DNA from: Triplophysa rosa
Lineage: Eukaryota; Chordata; Actinopteri; Cypriniformes; Nemacheilidae
Assembly (NCBI RefSeq): GCF_024868665.1
Contig: NC_079900.1
Span: forward strand, 1,491,232-1,555,231
DNA: 64,000 nucleotides
Reading direction: 5' to 3'
In this document: positions 44,889 to 56,750 of the stretch, one piece after another
Numbering within the stretch: position 1 is the first letter of the stretch
Layout of the letters: the number at the start of each line of letters is the position of its first letter
Translations under genes and position numbers: made by a program
The notes under the pieces: model-generated
What the model saw: the letters and a program-made list of their open reading frames with translations, nothing else
Told to the model about the DNA's origin: nothing
The model's database searches: none

Positions 44889-44982
44889 CTCTTTGTTCCG
44901 CAGCGTCTTCATTTCTCATTGTGCTGGTGTCTGTAACACTCATGTCTTCACTCTCCTCTTTAATGAATTCTGCGTCACACAT
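44889..44982 (-). pseudogene. Third copy of the zinc-finger N-terminal exon, orphan
   Basis: MCDAEFIKEESEDMSV again, from ATG 44980-44982, with the same donor. Sequence identity with gene 2 extends upstream to 45107, where a single N and a CA microsatellite follow. No matching finger exon lies downstream on this strand within the window. It is a truncated duplicate or is broken by misassembly. Confidence 0.65.
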
Positions 44983-45107
44983 AACTTGCTTTTCAAGTGT
45001 GGCTTGGAGAAACAGACCTGTCAAAATCAATAAATTAATAATGGAATTATATTTTACTGAATGATTGCAATAAAACAGCACATAGTTGCAATGTCAAATA
45101 AAACATT

Positions 45108-45245
45108 NCAACACGCACACGCACCAACACACACAGACACAGAGACACACACACACACGGATGCGCACGCACACACACACACAACACACACACACACACA
45201 CACATACGTACACAGACAAGTACGCACACACACACACGCTCAGTG
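45108..45245. repeat. Single N followed by a (CA)n microsatellite
   Basis: The N is at 45108. CA-rich sequence to 45240 ends CACACGCTCAGTGAGAGCAC, the inverse of 6692-6716 in the palindrome spacer; it is therefore part of a LINE 3' region. The join is suspect. Confidence 0.85.
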
Positions 45246-45876
45246 AGAGCACACATTTAGGATAAAGGAGAGAGAAGCACAGGTCAAATATAACAGATAA
45301 TAAATTCCTATATGCAATATTAATTAAGTAAAACTTTAAAATTCTAAAGCAGCCCCCCCGGTCAGGCAGATAAGTGCAAAAACAGTATGCAAACGTGGCG
45401 AGGAACCCAAAACTCTAATCGAGAAAAAAAACCTCAGGAGAACCCAGGCCCAACCAGGGGATTCCAGTTCCCCTCTGGCAAAAGCTGCTGCCTCTGCACA
45501 AGCTCCAGAGAACTTGCACAACAAGGCTAAATAAAATAAATAAACTTAATAATAAAATAAATTATAGTTTAAGATTATCATTAATAATCTAATAGCATTT
45601 GAAGTTTTGTGGTGAAGACATGTCAAGAGACCGCGTCCTTCTTTATCCAGCTCTATCATCTCAGCTCTTGTCAGGTCCCCACTTCCCATTCTCCGCTCTA
45701 CCATCAGGTCAGGCCATGAACTGCATCCTGCTCGCTGTGGTAACCTTGGAACAATGAGACAAGACTGGCTGAGAGTAGAGTACTGTTCTGTACTCTTTGA
45801 TGCAACAAGTACATCAGTTGTGTTTTTGGTTCCGGTTGATCTAACTAATGCAGCCTAAACCCTCAGAAGATTTATA

Positions 45877-47065
45877 TTATGGAAGAGTAGTGTATGCAAG
45901 ATTAAAAAGATGCGTCTTTAGTCTAGATTTAAACTGACAGAGTGTGTCTGCCTCCCGGACAGTGCAGGGAAGACTATTCCAAAGTTTAGGCGCTAGATAG
46001 GAAAAGGATCTACCACCTGCACTTGATTTTGAAATTCTAGGTATTACCAACTGACAGGACGCCTGAGAGCGTAATGCACGTGAAGGACTGTAATACAAAA
46101 GGAGTTCATTCAAGTACTGAGGAGCTAAACCATGTAAGGCTTTATAGGTAATAAGCAAGATTTTAAAGTTAACGCGATGCTTTATAGGTAACCAGTGCAA
46201 GGTTGACAGAACCGGGCTAATATGTTCATACTTTTTTGTACGTGTAAGAACTCGAGCTGCCGCGTTTTGGACCAATTGGAGTTTTTGTAATAAGCCTGCA
46301 GGGCAACCACCTAACAGTGCATTACAGTAATCTAGTCTTGATGTCATGAATGCATGAATTAACTTCTCTGCATCTGGATTGACAGCATATGACGTAGTTT
46401 AGATATATTCTTAAAATGGAAAAACGCAATTTTACAGGTGTTGGCGACGTGGCTCTCAAATGACAGATTACTATCGAATAGAACGCCAAGATTCTTTGCT
46501 GACGAGAGGGTTTTATGGAACATCCGTCAATAGTTAAACAGTATTCTTGGTTGTTACTTATAGCAGTTTTCGGTCCAATAAGTAACACTTCCGTTTTGTC
46601 CGAGTTCAGTAATAAAAAGTTGTTACTCATCCAGTTTTTTATATCGACTATGCATTCCATTATTCGATGGAACTGCTGTGTTTCATGAGGCTTCGAGGAA
46701 ATATAAAGTTGAGTATCATCAGCATAACAGTGAAAGCTAACTCCGTGTCGCTTTATTATATCTCCTAGAGGTAGCATGTATAATGCGAAGAGCAGAGGCC
46801 CTAAGACTGAGCCCTGTGGTACACCGTACTGGACTTGCGATTTGCGTGACACCTCATTGTTTATTGCTACAAATTGAAAACGGTCGGATAAATAAGATTT
46901 AAACCATTTCAAAGCTATTCCCTTAATGCCGACATAATTTTCGAGTCTATGTAGGAGTGTGCTGTGGTCAATGGTGTCGAATGCAGCACTAAGGTCTAGC
47001 AGCACCAATAACGAGATACAACCTCGGTCAGACGCCAATAGCAGATCATTTGTAACTCTGATCAA
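45877..47065 (-). pseudogene. L2/CR1-like reverse transcriptase with frameshifts
   Basis: LLVLLDLSAAFDTIDHSTLL near 46990, YGVPQGSVLGPLLFALY near 46815 and the catalytic FHCYADDTQLYIS near 46720 are intact. The frame breaks near 46500, after the QQRIL segment, and C-terminal residues SRLDYCNALLGG through LHWLPIKHRV to LKTHLF lie in another frame (45877-46347). A further break lies near 47216. RT would prime on nicked target DNA; this copy is inactive. Confidence 0.85.
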
Positions 47066-47400
47066 AGCAGTCTCTGTACTGTGACATGCTCTAAATCCAG
47101 ACTGGAATTCTTCATTGATGTCATTCCTTTGGAGGAAGGAGCATAATTGAGTTGAAACTACTTTTTCCAGAACTTTAGATATGAAAGGTAGATTTCGATA
47201 TAGGCCTGTAGTTCCTTAGTTCTCTAGGGTCGAGTTGGGGTTTTTTGACAAGGGGCCTTATAACAGCCACCTTATATGCTTTAGGCACATGTCCTAATGT
47301 CAGAGATGAGTTAATAATACCAAGAAGAGGATCTATAATTTCTGGGAGCATCTCTTTCAGTAGATTTGTAGGTATAGGGTCTAGTATGCATGTTGTTGAT

Positions 47401-48228
47401 CAGGGCAGGCCCAAGCCTTTATGGGGCCCTAAGCATAATTTTATTTGGGGGTCCCCCTGTGCCCCCAATACAATCGACTATTGTCAATGTTTGATTATTT
47501 GCACATGCATGCACTTTAAACCTAACACACCCAATTCTGTTAGTTGTAGCTGTGTTTGGGATATAGGAATCTCATAAAAACAAAAACACATAAACATTTA
47601 AACATTGCATTTCAAGTGTATTGTGATTGTTAAACATTTGATAATTTCATTATTTCCAATTTTAGGCGACTGTCCCTTTAAATTTTGAGCACAGACCATA
47701 CAAAGGTGGTGGAATTTATTGTTCAATGCATTTAACTATTTGCAAAGATTTATTTCAAAAATCATTTTTATTTTATTTTAACCACAACCTATAAACACCT
47801 TTTTAAAGCCGCACAGCCCTTGAGGATGATTTTTTTTCTTATTTTAGGGTATTTACTTGATAACCATTCAATTAATTTACAATATGCACACAAATATTCT
47901 TAACCTTATCCCAAATAAAATGCTGAATTGACAGATAATTGTATATTACATGGATGACGTAAGTTGTCAAATCTTAAATGTTTTTAGTCACTTACAGTAT
48001 GTTGTGTGTTGCAGAGCACTCTTTCAACTTTAAAAACTGCGTCTTGCTGAACAGTTGAAGACGTGACATTGTGGGTACGGCCTTACATGAGAAAATGATG
48101 TGTGTCCCCCAGAGGTGTGTCTTAAATATATCACAAAAATGTAATTAATTTTATGTGCTCTTGGGGGCCCCCTAGTGGTGGCGGGGCCCTAAGCAGCCGC
48201 TTAGTTCGCTTATAGCAGGCCGGCTCTG
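47401..48228. mobile_element. Non-autonomous hAT element inside the LINE
   Basis: Ends CAGGGCAGGCCC and GGCCGGCTCTG are inverted (CAGRGC type). TTGTTGAT is duplicated exactly at 47393-47400 and 48229-48236. GGGGCCCTAAGCA recurs inverted near both ends. Removing it rejoins the LINE. Confidence 0.9.
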
Positions 48229-48236
48229 TTGTTGAT

Positions 48237-49312
48237 TTAGATGATCTAATAATTTTAGACAGCTCATCTTGATCTACGGTATAAAATAATTGCATTTTCT
48301 CCTTAAGGGCGCTGTAGTTAGTTTGTTCAGCGGGTTTCACTTCTGATTGCATTGTTATAATTTTTTCTCTAATATCTTGGATTTTATATGTGAAGTAGTT
48401 CATAAATTCATCACTGCTATGCTGATATACAGGATCAGAAGTCACTGACGATTTATTTTTTGTTAATTTAGCCACCGTGTTAAATAAAAACCTAGGGTTG
48501 TGCTTGTTTTCTTTCTATTAGTGATGAAAAGTAGGCGGATCTAGAAGTTTTTAGGGCTTTCCTGTATTTTCGAATACTATCCTTCCATGCTGTACGAAAT
48601 ACCTCTAATTTAGTTTTCTTAAAGTTGCGCTCCATTTTTCGGGCCGCTTTCTTTAGAGCCTGAGTGTGTTCATTATACCACGGTGTGGGGCTGCCATTTT
48701 TAATCTTCTTTAAACGTAGTGGAGCAACTTTGTCTAGTACCGAGAAGGTGGAATTAAAATTTTCAGTGGTAATGTCAAGATCTTCAACGTTATTTCTCAT
48801 GATTTGAGACAATTCGGGCAGATTATCGAGAAACGCATCTTTGGTAGTTGAAGTTATTGTTCTACCATATTTGTAACAATGAGTTTTTTTGCAGCCGTAG
48901 GCCAGTGAAGCAAACATAATACCAGATAATGATCCGAAATGTCTTCACTCTGCTGAAGGATTTTAACGTCGTCCACATTTATACCATAAGACAGTATTAA
49001 ATCTAAAGTATGATTACGAAGGTGAGTGGGTCCTGACACATGTTGACTAATGCCCATGGAGTTAAGAGTGTCTTTGAAAGCCATTCCTAAGGCATCTGTA
49101 ACGTTATGTGTGTGGAGTGTTTTGTGTGTGGGTGTGTCTGTCTTCTGTGTTTTCAACCTTTTCTTGTTTTTGCAGGTACAACTTTGATTGTTTTGCTTGT
49201 AGTCAATGTGTCTCATGTGCAGCTGCTTTGTAACAATGAAAATTGTAAAAGCGCTATATAAATAAAGTTGAGTTGAGTAATCTTGTCCAACCTGTCTAAT
49301 TATTGACTGCAT
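48237..49312 (-). pseudogene. LINE endonuclease C-terminus and pre-RT region
   Basis: GISQHVSGPTHLRNHTLDLI and SEDISDHYLVL (about 48930-49060) are the end of an apurinic-type endonuclease. 48492-48917 (LRLKKIKNGSPTPWYN) and 48237-48475 are linker segments before RT. The frames differ between blocks. The hAT at 47401-48228 and the LINE tail at 49098-49279 interrupt it. Confidence 0.72.
49098..49279 (+). mobile_element. LINE 3' tail fragment
   Basis: GTAAAAGCGCTATATAAATA followed by AAGTTGAGTTGAG. The reverse complement of nearly the same ~175 bp is at 63838-64000. Confidence 0.75.
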
Positions 49313-50216
49313 TACTGACAGATTGGTCGTGTCGCTACCAGTGATTATTCCTGTGCATTGGAGCTACGTGGGAGTTATCCGGGGGCGCTGTTGCTGCACC
49401 TTATGTTATTGTTAATTTTTTTTTCTTTATAGTTTAACTTGTTTTGCTTGTTGTATTTGCTGTTTCTACTTTATTATTATTATTTTTTTTATTTTACATT
49501 GCTTTGTTGGCCCAGGCTGCTTACTGTGGCATTTTCTCATTTTAGTTATTTTTGTTTATCCTTTATATTTCTTTATTTTCAGTGATTGATGTTGGGTCAG
49601 AATCTTTTAAATAAAAGTATATGTATATGTATATTTCTACGCTCACGTCTCCTGCCGCTTCCTGAAGTGAATTTGTGTGCTTATGGTATAAGAATACTTT
49701 CTCGTCCCTGGCGAGTATCCAGGGTGGCGTAGTCGCTTTTTATTCCATGGTCAGTTGGCGTCAGGTCACATTTATATTAAATTTACATGTTTAGGCAGGC
49801 TTTTATGTCATTTTGATTTCTGTTTGTTGCTTAGACTGTACTGGCCTTTACTGTTTAATGTTTTATTGACTTTGCAAGGTGGCATAAAAGGTCTTAAAAA
49901 ACATTTACATTTATGAATTATAGAACTATAGAATGGTAGGCGCAAATGGACAAAATGATGAACGTCTGCAATGTATTAACCACTAGGGGGCACTAAAACA
50001 CCATTTAATTTACTTTACTCTCTAATATCATGTACAAGTAATTCAACACCGTGAATAACAATAGAATTCTTTTTAACTCTGTTACACTAGCACTGAAATT
50101 ATAATACAACCCTCTATGCGATTCGCCGTCCAAAGCCACGCCTCCTCCAAACACTTGAATGTATTTCGTAAATCCACGTAACTTAAACTAAATCCATTAA
50201 ATTCTTCTCGAGGCAT
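49280..50216. other. No gene recognised
   Basis: The first bases continue LINE endonuclease. From about 49330 the sequence is A+T-rich with no supported frame. GCAT at 50213-50216 is the target duplication of the gypsy element. Confidence 0.5.
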
Positions 50217-50526
50217 TGTAACGCAACGTAAGGGTGCCTTGTGCAACGAGGGAAGAAAAGTTAACGTTGCCAGGAAAAATATGAACAAGAAACAATGCTG
50301 TTTTACTTTCTACGGGTTTATTAAGTCCTCACATCATCTGCTCGTCAGTATACATGCGGGCTGTGCGACAAAACATAAAACATCCTCACGTTGGTAAACA
50401 AAAGAAAAAGAAAAAGGATAGAAGTCGGCAGAGCGGTTATCTCGTCTTCTCCCACTGCTTCTGTACCACCCGCCACACGCATGCGCAGTGTCCTCTCTAC
50501 CGTAACTGCTCTAAGTGGCCGTTACA
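50217..50526 (-). repeat. Gypsy 3' LTR
   Basis: 310 bp, TG...CA ends. The adjacent purine tract (complement of GAGTCCCCCCTGAAAAG) marks it as the 3' LTR. Confidence 0.95.
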
Positions 50527-50869
50527 GAGTCCCCCCTGAAAAGAAAGGTGTCTGACCCCAGCCAACAGCACTGGGAAAATACAGGAATGAAACAACGTCA
50601 TACATGAACTGTTGTAAATATTCCACCACATAGAAAAGCTACTGACATATATGACAGAGTGATAAGCTCATCTAAACAGTTCCCAAAACACTGTGAAAAA
50701 AAACAAGAAAATAAAAAGCAAAGGCAGTTAGTAAACCCAGAGAAAAATATAACAAAGGTCAAGTGTCCTGAAACACCCAAACATAGGAACAAAACATAAA
50801 TGATGTTTAACCCACAAGTAACAAAATCCATGACAAAATAATAAATGGCAGTACTGCACACACTCACTT

Positions 50870-51514
50870 CTAGTCTAACCGTTCGGTGTGAAAAGCATTT
50901 GTCCATTCATTAGTCGCCCATCCTGAGGTAATCCTAGGGGCCAGTCTGGGCCGCAAGTCATAACGGTGGCCCTCACGACCACCCTCAAACACATCACAGG
51001 ATACAACAGGATCTGCACTCCCACTCTCGTCATCCCCAGCGTCCTCATCAAACAAGTCAGACAAAGAAACTGTGACATCAGACTCCAAATGATCCCAAAC
51101 ACAATCGACAGGAGTTTCACTGGGAGACACCACAGGCCTGCCCCGACAGACGCCCCCATCAACCCCCAAGGTTGTGTCTCCAGGTGCGGCCATGGGCAAA
51201 TCAACAGGCCCAGACTGTGACGCCACACCCTTTTCCCATGTACGAAAAGGTTCCATGTTAGCTACATGAAACACACCAGCATCAAGTCCAGTTACCACAT
51301 CAGAAAGTCTATAGTTAACATCAGACAACTTCTGAGTGACACGATAAGGGCCAATGAACAAAGGAGCCAGCTTGGCCGTGAAATGAGCAGGTGCGTCAGA
51401 CCGAGGGTGAGTCTTAACCCACACCAGATCGTTCACAGAAAAAGAAAAATCTGCGCTTCTTGTCATAGTGTCGTTTCTTTTTAGAGTGACTAGCCTCAAG
51501 AAAAGATCTGACAT
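50870..51514 (-). pseudogene. Gypsy integrase C-terminal domain
   Basis: FIGPYRVTQKLSDVNYRL (GPY/F-type module) and FHVANMEPFRTW, then an acidic tail to about 50874. It is in a different frame from the integrase core; the shift lies at about 51440-51475 in an A/T-rich run (RRF to SFS). The module contacts DNA and targets integration in Ty3/gypsy integrases. No chromodomain seen. Confidence 0.8.
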
Positions 51515-52664
51515 GATCAGACGCCTCCAGGAGCAAATGCTTCAGGGCATCCAAAGAGGTTACACCCGGCCCTTCCAGGCCAAAACAACCAGGCTGTGAA
51601 ATCAAATCCAAAGGTGTGTCCAGTTCTCGACCATACAACACCATTGATGGACTTAGTCCAGTACTCTCATGCTGGGCAGTCCGCAAAGCAAAACAAATGT
51701 GCGGGAGGAAACGATCCCAGGAAGTATGCTTGGTACCCACATACGCCCTAATAGCAGTTTTCAAAGTCCGGTTTACCCGCTCAGTTGCATTTGTCTGGGG
51801 GTGGTAAGCCGTTGTGAGTCTGTGTTCTGTACCCAATTCAGATACTGTGTGTTCAAAGAGAGCACTGACAAATGCAGATCCCCTATCAGAAATCAAGTAC
51901 TGTGGGGCACCATGCTGAGCGAAAAGCTCACTCACCAGCTTACTGGCAGCGACAAGAGCAGTAGCTTCCTTAACAGCACACACCTCAATTCACTTTGAAA
52001 AGTAGTCAACAAACACAAGAATGTACGCATTACCATTTGGCGTTCGAGGCAAAGGGCCCACAAAATCTACCCCTGCGAATTCCCAAGGACGCTGAGGACG
52101 GATAAGAACCATCAAACCACTAGGCTTCCTCTGCGAAGGCTTTGTGAACTGGCAGACAGCACATGAAGAGACATATCTCCGTACATCTGATGACATGTTT
52201 GGCCAGAAAAATCGCTGCTTAAGTCTAGCCACAGTTTTGGTCACACCCAAATGACCTGCCGTGTGGTGATCATGAAAATATTCCAAAAGAGACCTTCTGA
52301 CAGTCTGAGGTGCATAAAGTTTAAACTGCTTAATAGGGTGCAAAGTACAGGATGATTTTGAGTCCTTGCAATACAGAAGGCCATCAAGCACGACATACTG
52401 GGATTCGTCTGACAAATCTGTACCCTCACTGTCTTCCAGTCCTTTGAAAAGCTTACTGATGTCAGGGTCAACCAGTTGTAGACGTATTAAATTATCCCTG
52501 TCAGTAAACAACACAGACTGAATGGACCGCAAGTCCAGGCCTCCAAGAGCAGCATACTCTGGCTCTAATGTCCACCAGCTGATCACAAGAGGGTAAGGGA
52601 TTCCTGGACAAGCTATCAGGAACGCTGTTGGACACCCCAGGCTTATGGACAATCTCAAAATCAA
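51414..52664 (-). pseudogene. Gypsy integrase, zinc-binding and catalytic core, with stop
   Basis: HTAGHLG and CAVCQ form the HHCC domain near 52165-52260. The catalytic Asp residues are in GVDFVGPLP (near 52055) and ISDRGSAFVS (near 51880); the Glu is in QTNATERVNRTL (near 51770). A TGA at 51990-51992 replaces a tryptophan codon after the FVDYFSK motif. A frameshift near 52560 separates it from RNase H. Integrase would insert the element DNA; the stop disables this copy. Confidence 0.88.
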
Positions 52665-53886
52665 AGTCTTGTAACCGCAGTGACCACCGAGCTAGCCTTC
52701 CAGTGGGGTTTGGTCTTGACATTAGCCACCTCAAGCTGTTGTGGTCAGAAAACACTGTGACATGCAACCCCTCAATGTACGGCCTGAAGTACTCGAGTGC
52801 CCAAATTACTGCGAGGCATTCTTTTTCTGGGGTAGAGTAAGGTCGTTCAGTCTTGTGCAGCGCACGACTCGCATAAGCAACAGCAAAGTCTCTACCTTCT
52901 TCATCCCGCTGCATCAAAGCAGCACCCAGACCAACATCACAAGCATCAACATGAATATAAAAAGGAAGTGAAAACTCTGGAAACTTCAAGATAGGTGCAG
53001 ACGTCAGTTTACTCTTCAGAAAATCGATAGAATTTTGACAGTCTTTGGTCCATTCAAACGGAGTGTCGGCTCTCGTAAGAGCAAAAAGCAGTTCTGCCTG
53101 TCGTGCGTACTCGTGGATGAACCGCCGATAGTAGCTCGAAAGACCCAAGAACTGTCTCACCTGCTTCACATTCACTGGAGTAGCAAAATCAACCACTGCC
53201 TTAACTTTCCCTTCATCGGGCAGAATACCCTCCTTGGTGACCCGATACCCCAGAAAGGTAAATTCCTTCCGACAGAACTGACATTTGTCCAGTTTAATAG
53301 ACAGGCCCGCAGACCTAAGCCGGGCCAAGACTTCTTCCAGATCAAAAAGGTGTTGCTCAAAGGTGGGTGAGACGATCACAATATCGTCAATATAAACCGC
53401 ACAGGACTTGTAAATAAGGCCTGCCAGCACTGTGTTCATAAGCCTCTGGAACTTGGCCGGGGCATTGCAAAGGCCGAAAGGCAGAACACGGAACTGGTAC
53501 AGACCACTGTGAGAAACAAAAGCCGTCTTGGGCCTTGACGATTCCTCCACCGCCACCTGCCAGTAGCCTCTGGCTAAGTCGATTGTAGAGACAAATTTCC
53601 CTCTAGCCAAGAAATCAAGAGACTCATGTATTCTCGGAAGGGGATAAGAATCTTTGACCGTAAAGCAGTTTAGCCCTCGGTAGTCCACGCAAAATCTAGG
53701 TTCCCCAGAAGGCTTATGCACAATAACAACTGGTGCAGCCCATGGCCCAGATGCCGGTTCAATAATGCCTTCCTCAAGCATCATGTTGATTTGTTTCTCA
53801 ATCAGCTCTTTCTTTGCAGGTGAGGAACGATACGGAGCAAGATGGATAGGTCTGGCCTGCCCAGTGTCAATTTTGTGCTCAACCAA
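52501..53886 (-). pseudogene. Gypsy reverse transcriptase and RNase H
   Basis: A 461-codon open frame. FCVDYRGLNCFTVKDSYPLP near residue 62, LPFGLCNAPAKFQRLMN near 135, the catalytic YIDDIVIVS near 164 and LGLSSYYRRFI near 245 are RT landmarks. RNase H follows with IHVDACDVGLGAALMQRD near 312, an ECLAVIWAL motif and FSDHNSLRWL. Both active sites look intact. It is out of frame with protease upstream (shift at about 53880-53930) and with integrase downstream. It makes element cDNA in a functional copy. Confidence 0.93.
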
Positions 53887-54560
53887 GGACGCGTGGCCCA
53901 GATGACCATCAAATAAATCACCAAAGACCTCAACAACTCAGAAAGTTTTGATTTTTCCCCATCCCGCAATGTAGCTTCATTAACTTTGGCAGATAAACTA
54001 GAAGAACTTGATTCCAAGCACGACATCTTGTGGCTTGAGGTTAACAAGTCAATTCCCTCCAGCTCATTCAAAGTCTCTAGAACATCACCTAGAACAACTG
54101 TTCTGGAAGGCACTTGAATCACCACAGAAGCTCTCATCATAAAGTCCATTCCCAGAACAACTTGGGTTGAAAGGTTCTGAATGACAGCAAATCGATGATA
54201 AAAGCGTTGGCCCATAAAGCCAAACTGAAGCCAAACTAAACCTAATGGGCAACACATTGCTCCATCAGCAAGTTGTAGAGGCGGTGCAGACCAAGCTGTG
54301 GTTTTAAAGATCCCCCCAGGAACATATTTAGCAACATCTTGGCGAATGGCTGAAATGGAGGCACCCGTATCTAGAGTAGCCTCAAGTACCTGGCCATGTA
54401 AATTGACCTGAACACGAAAAGGTGTGTTCCAGAAAGAATAGGATGAAATGTCTTCGACATGACCAAGAGCAAGTTGGGAGAACTGAGATAAGTCAGGTAA
54501 ACGAGGCTTGATTATGATCTCGGGGGAGGGTTGTCTCTCTAAAACGACCTCCCCCCCTTG
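53887..54560 (-). pseudogene. Gypsy aspartic protease and linker
   Basis: ATLDTGASISAI (active site DTG) near 54365-54395 and VVLGMDFM near 54140. The frame 53802-54257 covers the C-terminal half; the N-terminal half is open further upstream. It matures Gag-Pol. It leads into RT through a frameshift. Confidence 0.8.
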
Positions 54561-54685
54561 AAGTTTCCCGACCTAGGTCTAACCGAAGCAGACAGGTCTA
54601 ACCGAAGCAGACGGGTCCCCCCTTCCGTTGTTGGCAGACCACTTGGCTGCTCCGAACTTTGGGTCACCACTGACTGTTCAATTTG

Positions 54686-55738
54686 TCAATTGAGCTCCCC
54701 AGCTGAAGGCACGTTCAGACGATTTTGAAGTCTGCAGGCTGGACACGTACGAGAGGTAAACCCCGGAGTCAAACACTTGAAACAGTGAACTGCCCTTGTT
54801 ACGTGATCTGTCTGTGGGAGCTGGGTAGCGGCCCGCTCACATGGACCTAAGACAGCATGAAGTTCATGCGCACACAAGAGAAGGTCCATCACAGTGGTTA
54901 CCTTGGTGCCAAACAGAGCCACCCTATATTTCTCCACAGCGTGTTTACATATTAGCTCAATTTGCTCCACCTGAGGGGGTGGTGTAGTCAATTTTTTAAA
55001 TTCACTGAGCATATGAGCAACAAACGTAGGCAGCGGTTCATCTGGCTTCTGGACCCGATCTAGGATGCCTCTCAGGATGCACTCCTGATTATCAGATGGT
55101 AAAAAAACCTTCCGGAAAACATCACAAAACTGTCTCCAAGTAGCAACATGCGAGGCAAGAACATTGAACCACTTCTTTGGCTCTTTAGCCAGAAAACGAG
55201 GAAGTTCAAGCAATATTTGGGAATCAGTAAGGTCTAGTGACGTCCTATATATATCAACAGACTGAAGCCAGTCATCTGGACTCACCTGACCTTCACCATC
55301 AAACAATAAAGGTTCGAGCAGAGACTGGTGGAGAACAGAAGCCAACACTCTGGATGTAGCTGACAAATCAGCAAAAGCTGTTTGAGCCCCTACAGGTGGA
55401 GTGGCATGCAGCCCATTAGCGAGACCAGATCTTCGACTGCCCAACTGAGCCTGCTCTTGAATAAACGGGGTAGAAGAAGCTATGGGCACAGAACGTGGCT
55501 GTCCGCCGATAGGAACAGTACCCTCACCTGGACTCATGCAGTCAATCACACTTCTTTGCAGGTCCAGTGAGTCATGGAGACATCGCTGCAATACACTTAC
55601 CTCATCTTGCAGGAGCTGAACCTGAGACCTCAAGTCTCCATCACTCCCCTGAAGTGTGCTGTGTCTTGGCAAACAGTCAGAATGAAGCAGTAAATCAATT
55701 AGTTCCCGATTAGGACGATTAGTGGCCATCATGTACAA
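54686..55738 (-). CDS. Gypsy gag
   Basis: A 350-codon frame starts MYMMATNRPNRELIDLLLHS. WFNVLASHVATWRQFCDVF (about residues 187-205) is the retrotransposon Gag core, and a degenerate zinc knuckle CFKCLTPGFTSRTCPAC is near residue 320. A coiled-coil-like LQDEVSVLQRCLHDSLDLQR stretch lies near 43-62. Gag packages element RNA. The frame is intact; it ends before protease in a different frame, so a shift or readthrough would be needed in an active copy. Confidence 0.88.
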   Translation of the reverse strand: MYMMATNRPNRELIDLLLHSDCLPRHSTLQGSDGDLRSQVQLLQDEVSVLQRCLHDSLDLQRSVIDCMSPGEGTVPIGGQPRSVPIASSTPFIQEQAQLGSRRSGLANGLHATPPVGAQTAFADLSATSRVLASVLHQSLLEPLLFDGEGQVSPDDWLQSVDIYRTSLDLTDSQILLELPRFLAKEPKKWFNVLASHVATWRQFCDVFRKVFLPSDNQECILRGILDRVQKPDEPLPTFVAHMLSEFKKLTTPPPQVEQIELICKHAVEKYRVALFGTKVTTVMDLLLCAHELHAVLGPCERAATQLPQTDHVTRAVHCFKCLTPGFTSRTCPACRLQNRLNVPSAGELN

Positions 55739-56441
55739 TGAAGAGTGTTCAGCAAATTACAAAAACATCAACAGAAGAGTAAAACAAAATAGTTTACCCC
55801 CATGCACAGAACACACAACGAACCAGTACACAAATGTCAAATAAACAATATATAACATTTGCCAGAAACGTTAACTGATAAACGGTGTTAACAATTCAAT
55901 CAGGTGATGCACAACATTTACACCAATTAATGAAAATTAAAAGGGCAAAAAGAAAAATGTCTGTCTCACTTTTTTTTTGTCGTTCAGTGGCCGCACGTGA
56001 CAAGCCACGTTAATCAAACAAACGGCTTCAGCTTAAAAAGTCTCGCTTCGTTTTCACAAAAATGTAATAGCCAAGCAAAACCACGAGCCAAAAAAAATAA
56101 ATAAAAAATCCAGATAGCTAAATCTTCTGAGCGTCCTCTTTTCGCTAAGTCCACTTCCGTAAAAACGACGATAAACTGTCAATTCCTAATGAAAATACAT
56201 CCGAATGAAATATGAAAGATCACCTGCAGTCTTTTGGCAGTGGAAATCCAGTAGAGAAAAAGAAAAAGTCCAAAGCGGAGTCATACATCCGTCCAGCAGG
56301 CACCACGTTTTCTCCACCGTTAGCAAGCTAGTCGTCCGTTAGCTAGCACGCACAAACACTGTCCGTCGGCAATCCGTAAATGAAGGAAGAGAAAAAAAAC
56401 GAGACAACCTCTGTTAGATTCAAATCGTTTGGGCGCCACTT
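55739..56441 (-). other. Gypsy leader and primer binding site
   Basis: Noncoding leader upstream of gag. TGGCGCCCAAACG (complement of 56426-56438), 3 bp from the LTR, fits a tRNA-Lys-type primer site. Limited beyond ~10 matches. Confidence 0.75.
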
Positions 56442-56746
56442 TGTAACGCAACGTAAGGGTGCCTTGTGCAACAAGGGAAGAAAAGTTAATATTGCCAGGA
56501 AAAATATGAACAAGAAACAATGCTGTTTTACTTTCCACGGGTTTATTAAGTCCTCACATCGTCTGCTCGTCAGCATACATGCGGGCTTGAGCGACAAAAC
56601 ATAAAACATCCTCACGTTGGTAAACAAAAGAAAAAGGATAGAAGTCGGCAGAGCGGTTCTCTCGTCTTCCCCCACTGCTTCTGTACCACCTGCCACACGC
56701 ATGCGCAGTGTCCTCTCTACCGTAACTGCTCTAAGTGGCCGTTACA
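56442..56746 (-). repeat. Gypsy 5' LTR
   Basis: 305 bp, partner of 50217-50526. It lacks a 6 bp AAGAAA unit present in the other LTR. Confidence 0.95.
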
Positions 56747-56750
56747 GCAT

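Larger units (their letters stand above)
45246..49312 (-). mobile_element. L2/CR1-like LINE, long but decayed
   Basis: Minus-strand 3' UTR 45246-45876, RT 45877-47200, pre-RT 48237-48917, endonuclease C-terminus about 48900-49312. It is interrupted by a hAT (47401-48228) and by another LINE tail (49098-49279). Its 3' UTR matches the palindrome spacer. Confidence 0.82.
50217..56746 (-). mobile_element. End-to-end Ty3/gypsy retrotransposon
   Basis: Two LTRs start TGTAACGCAACG and end GGCCGTTACA. GCAT flanks both (50213-50216, 56747-56750). On the minus strand order is 5' LTR, primer site (56426-56438), leader, gag, protease, RT/RNase H, integrase, polypurine tract (50527-50543), 3' LTR. The LTRs differ by about ten substitutions and two short indels by eye over ~305 bp. 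At least three frameshifts and a stop are visible. Confidence 0.95.
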
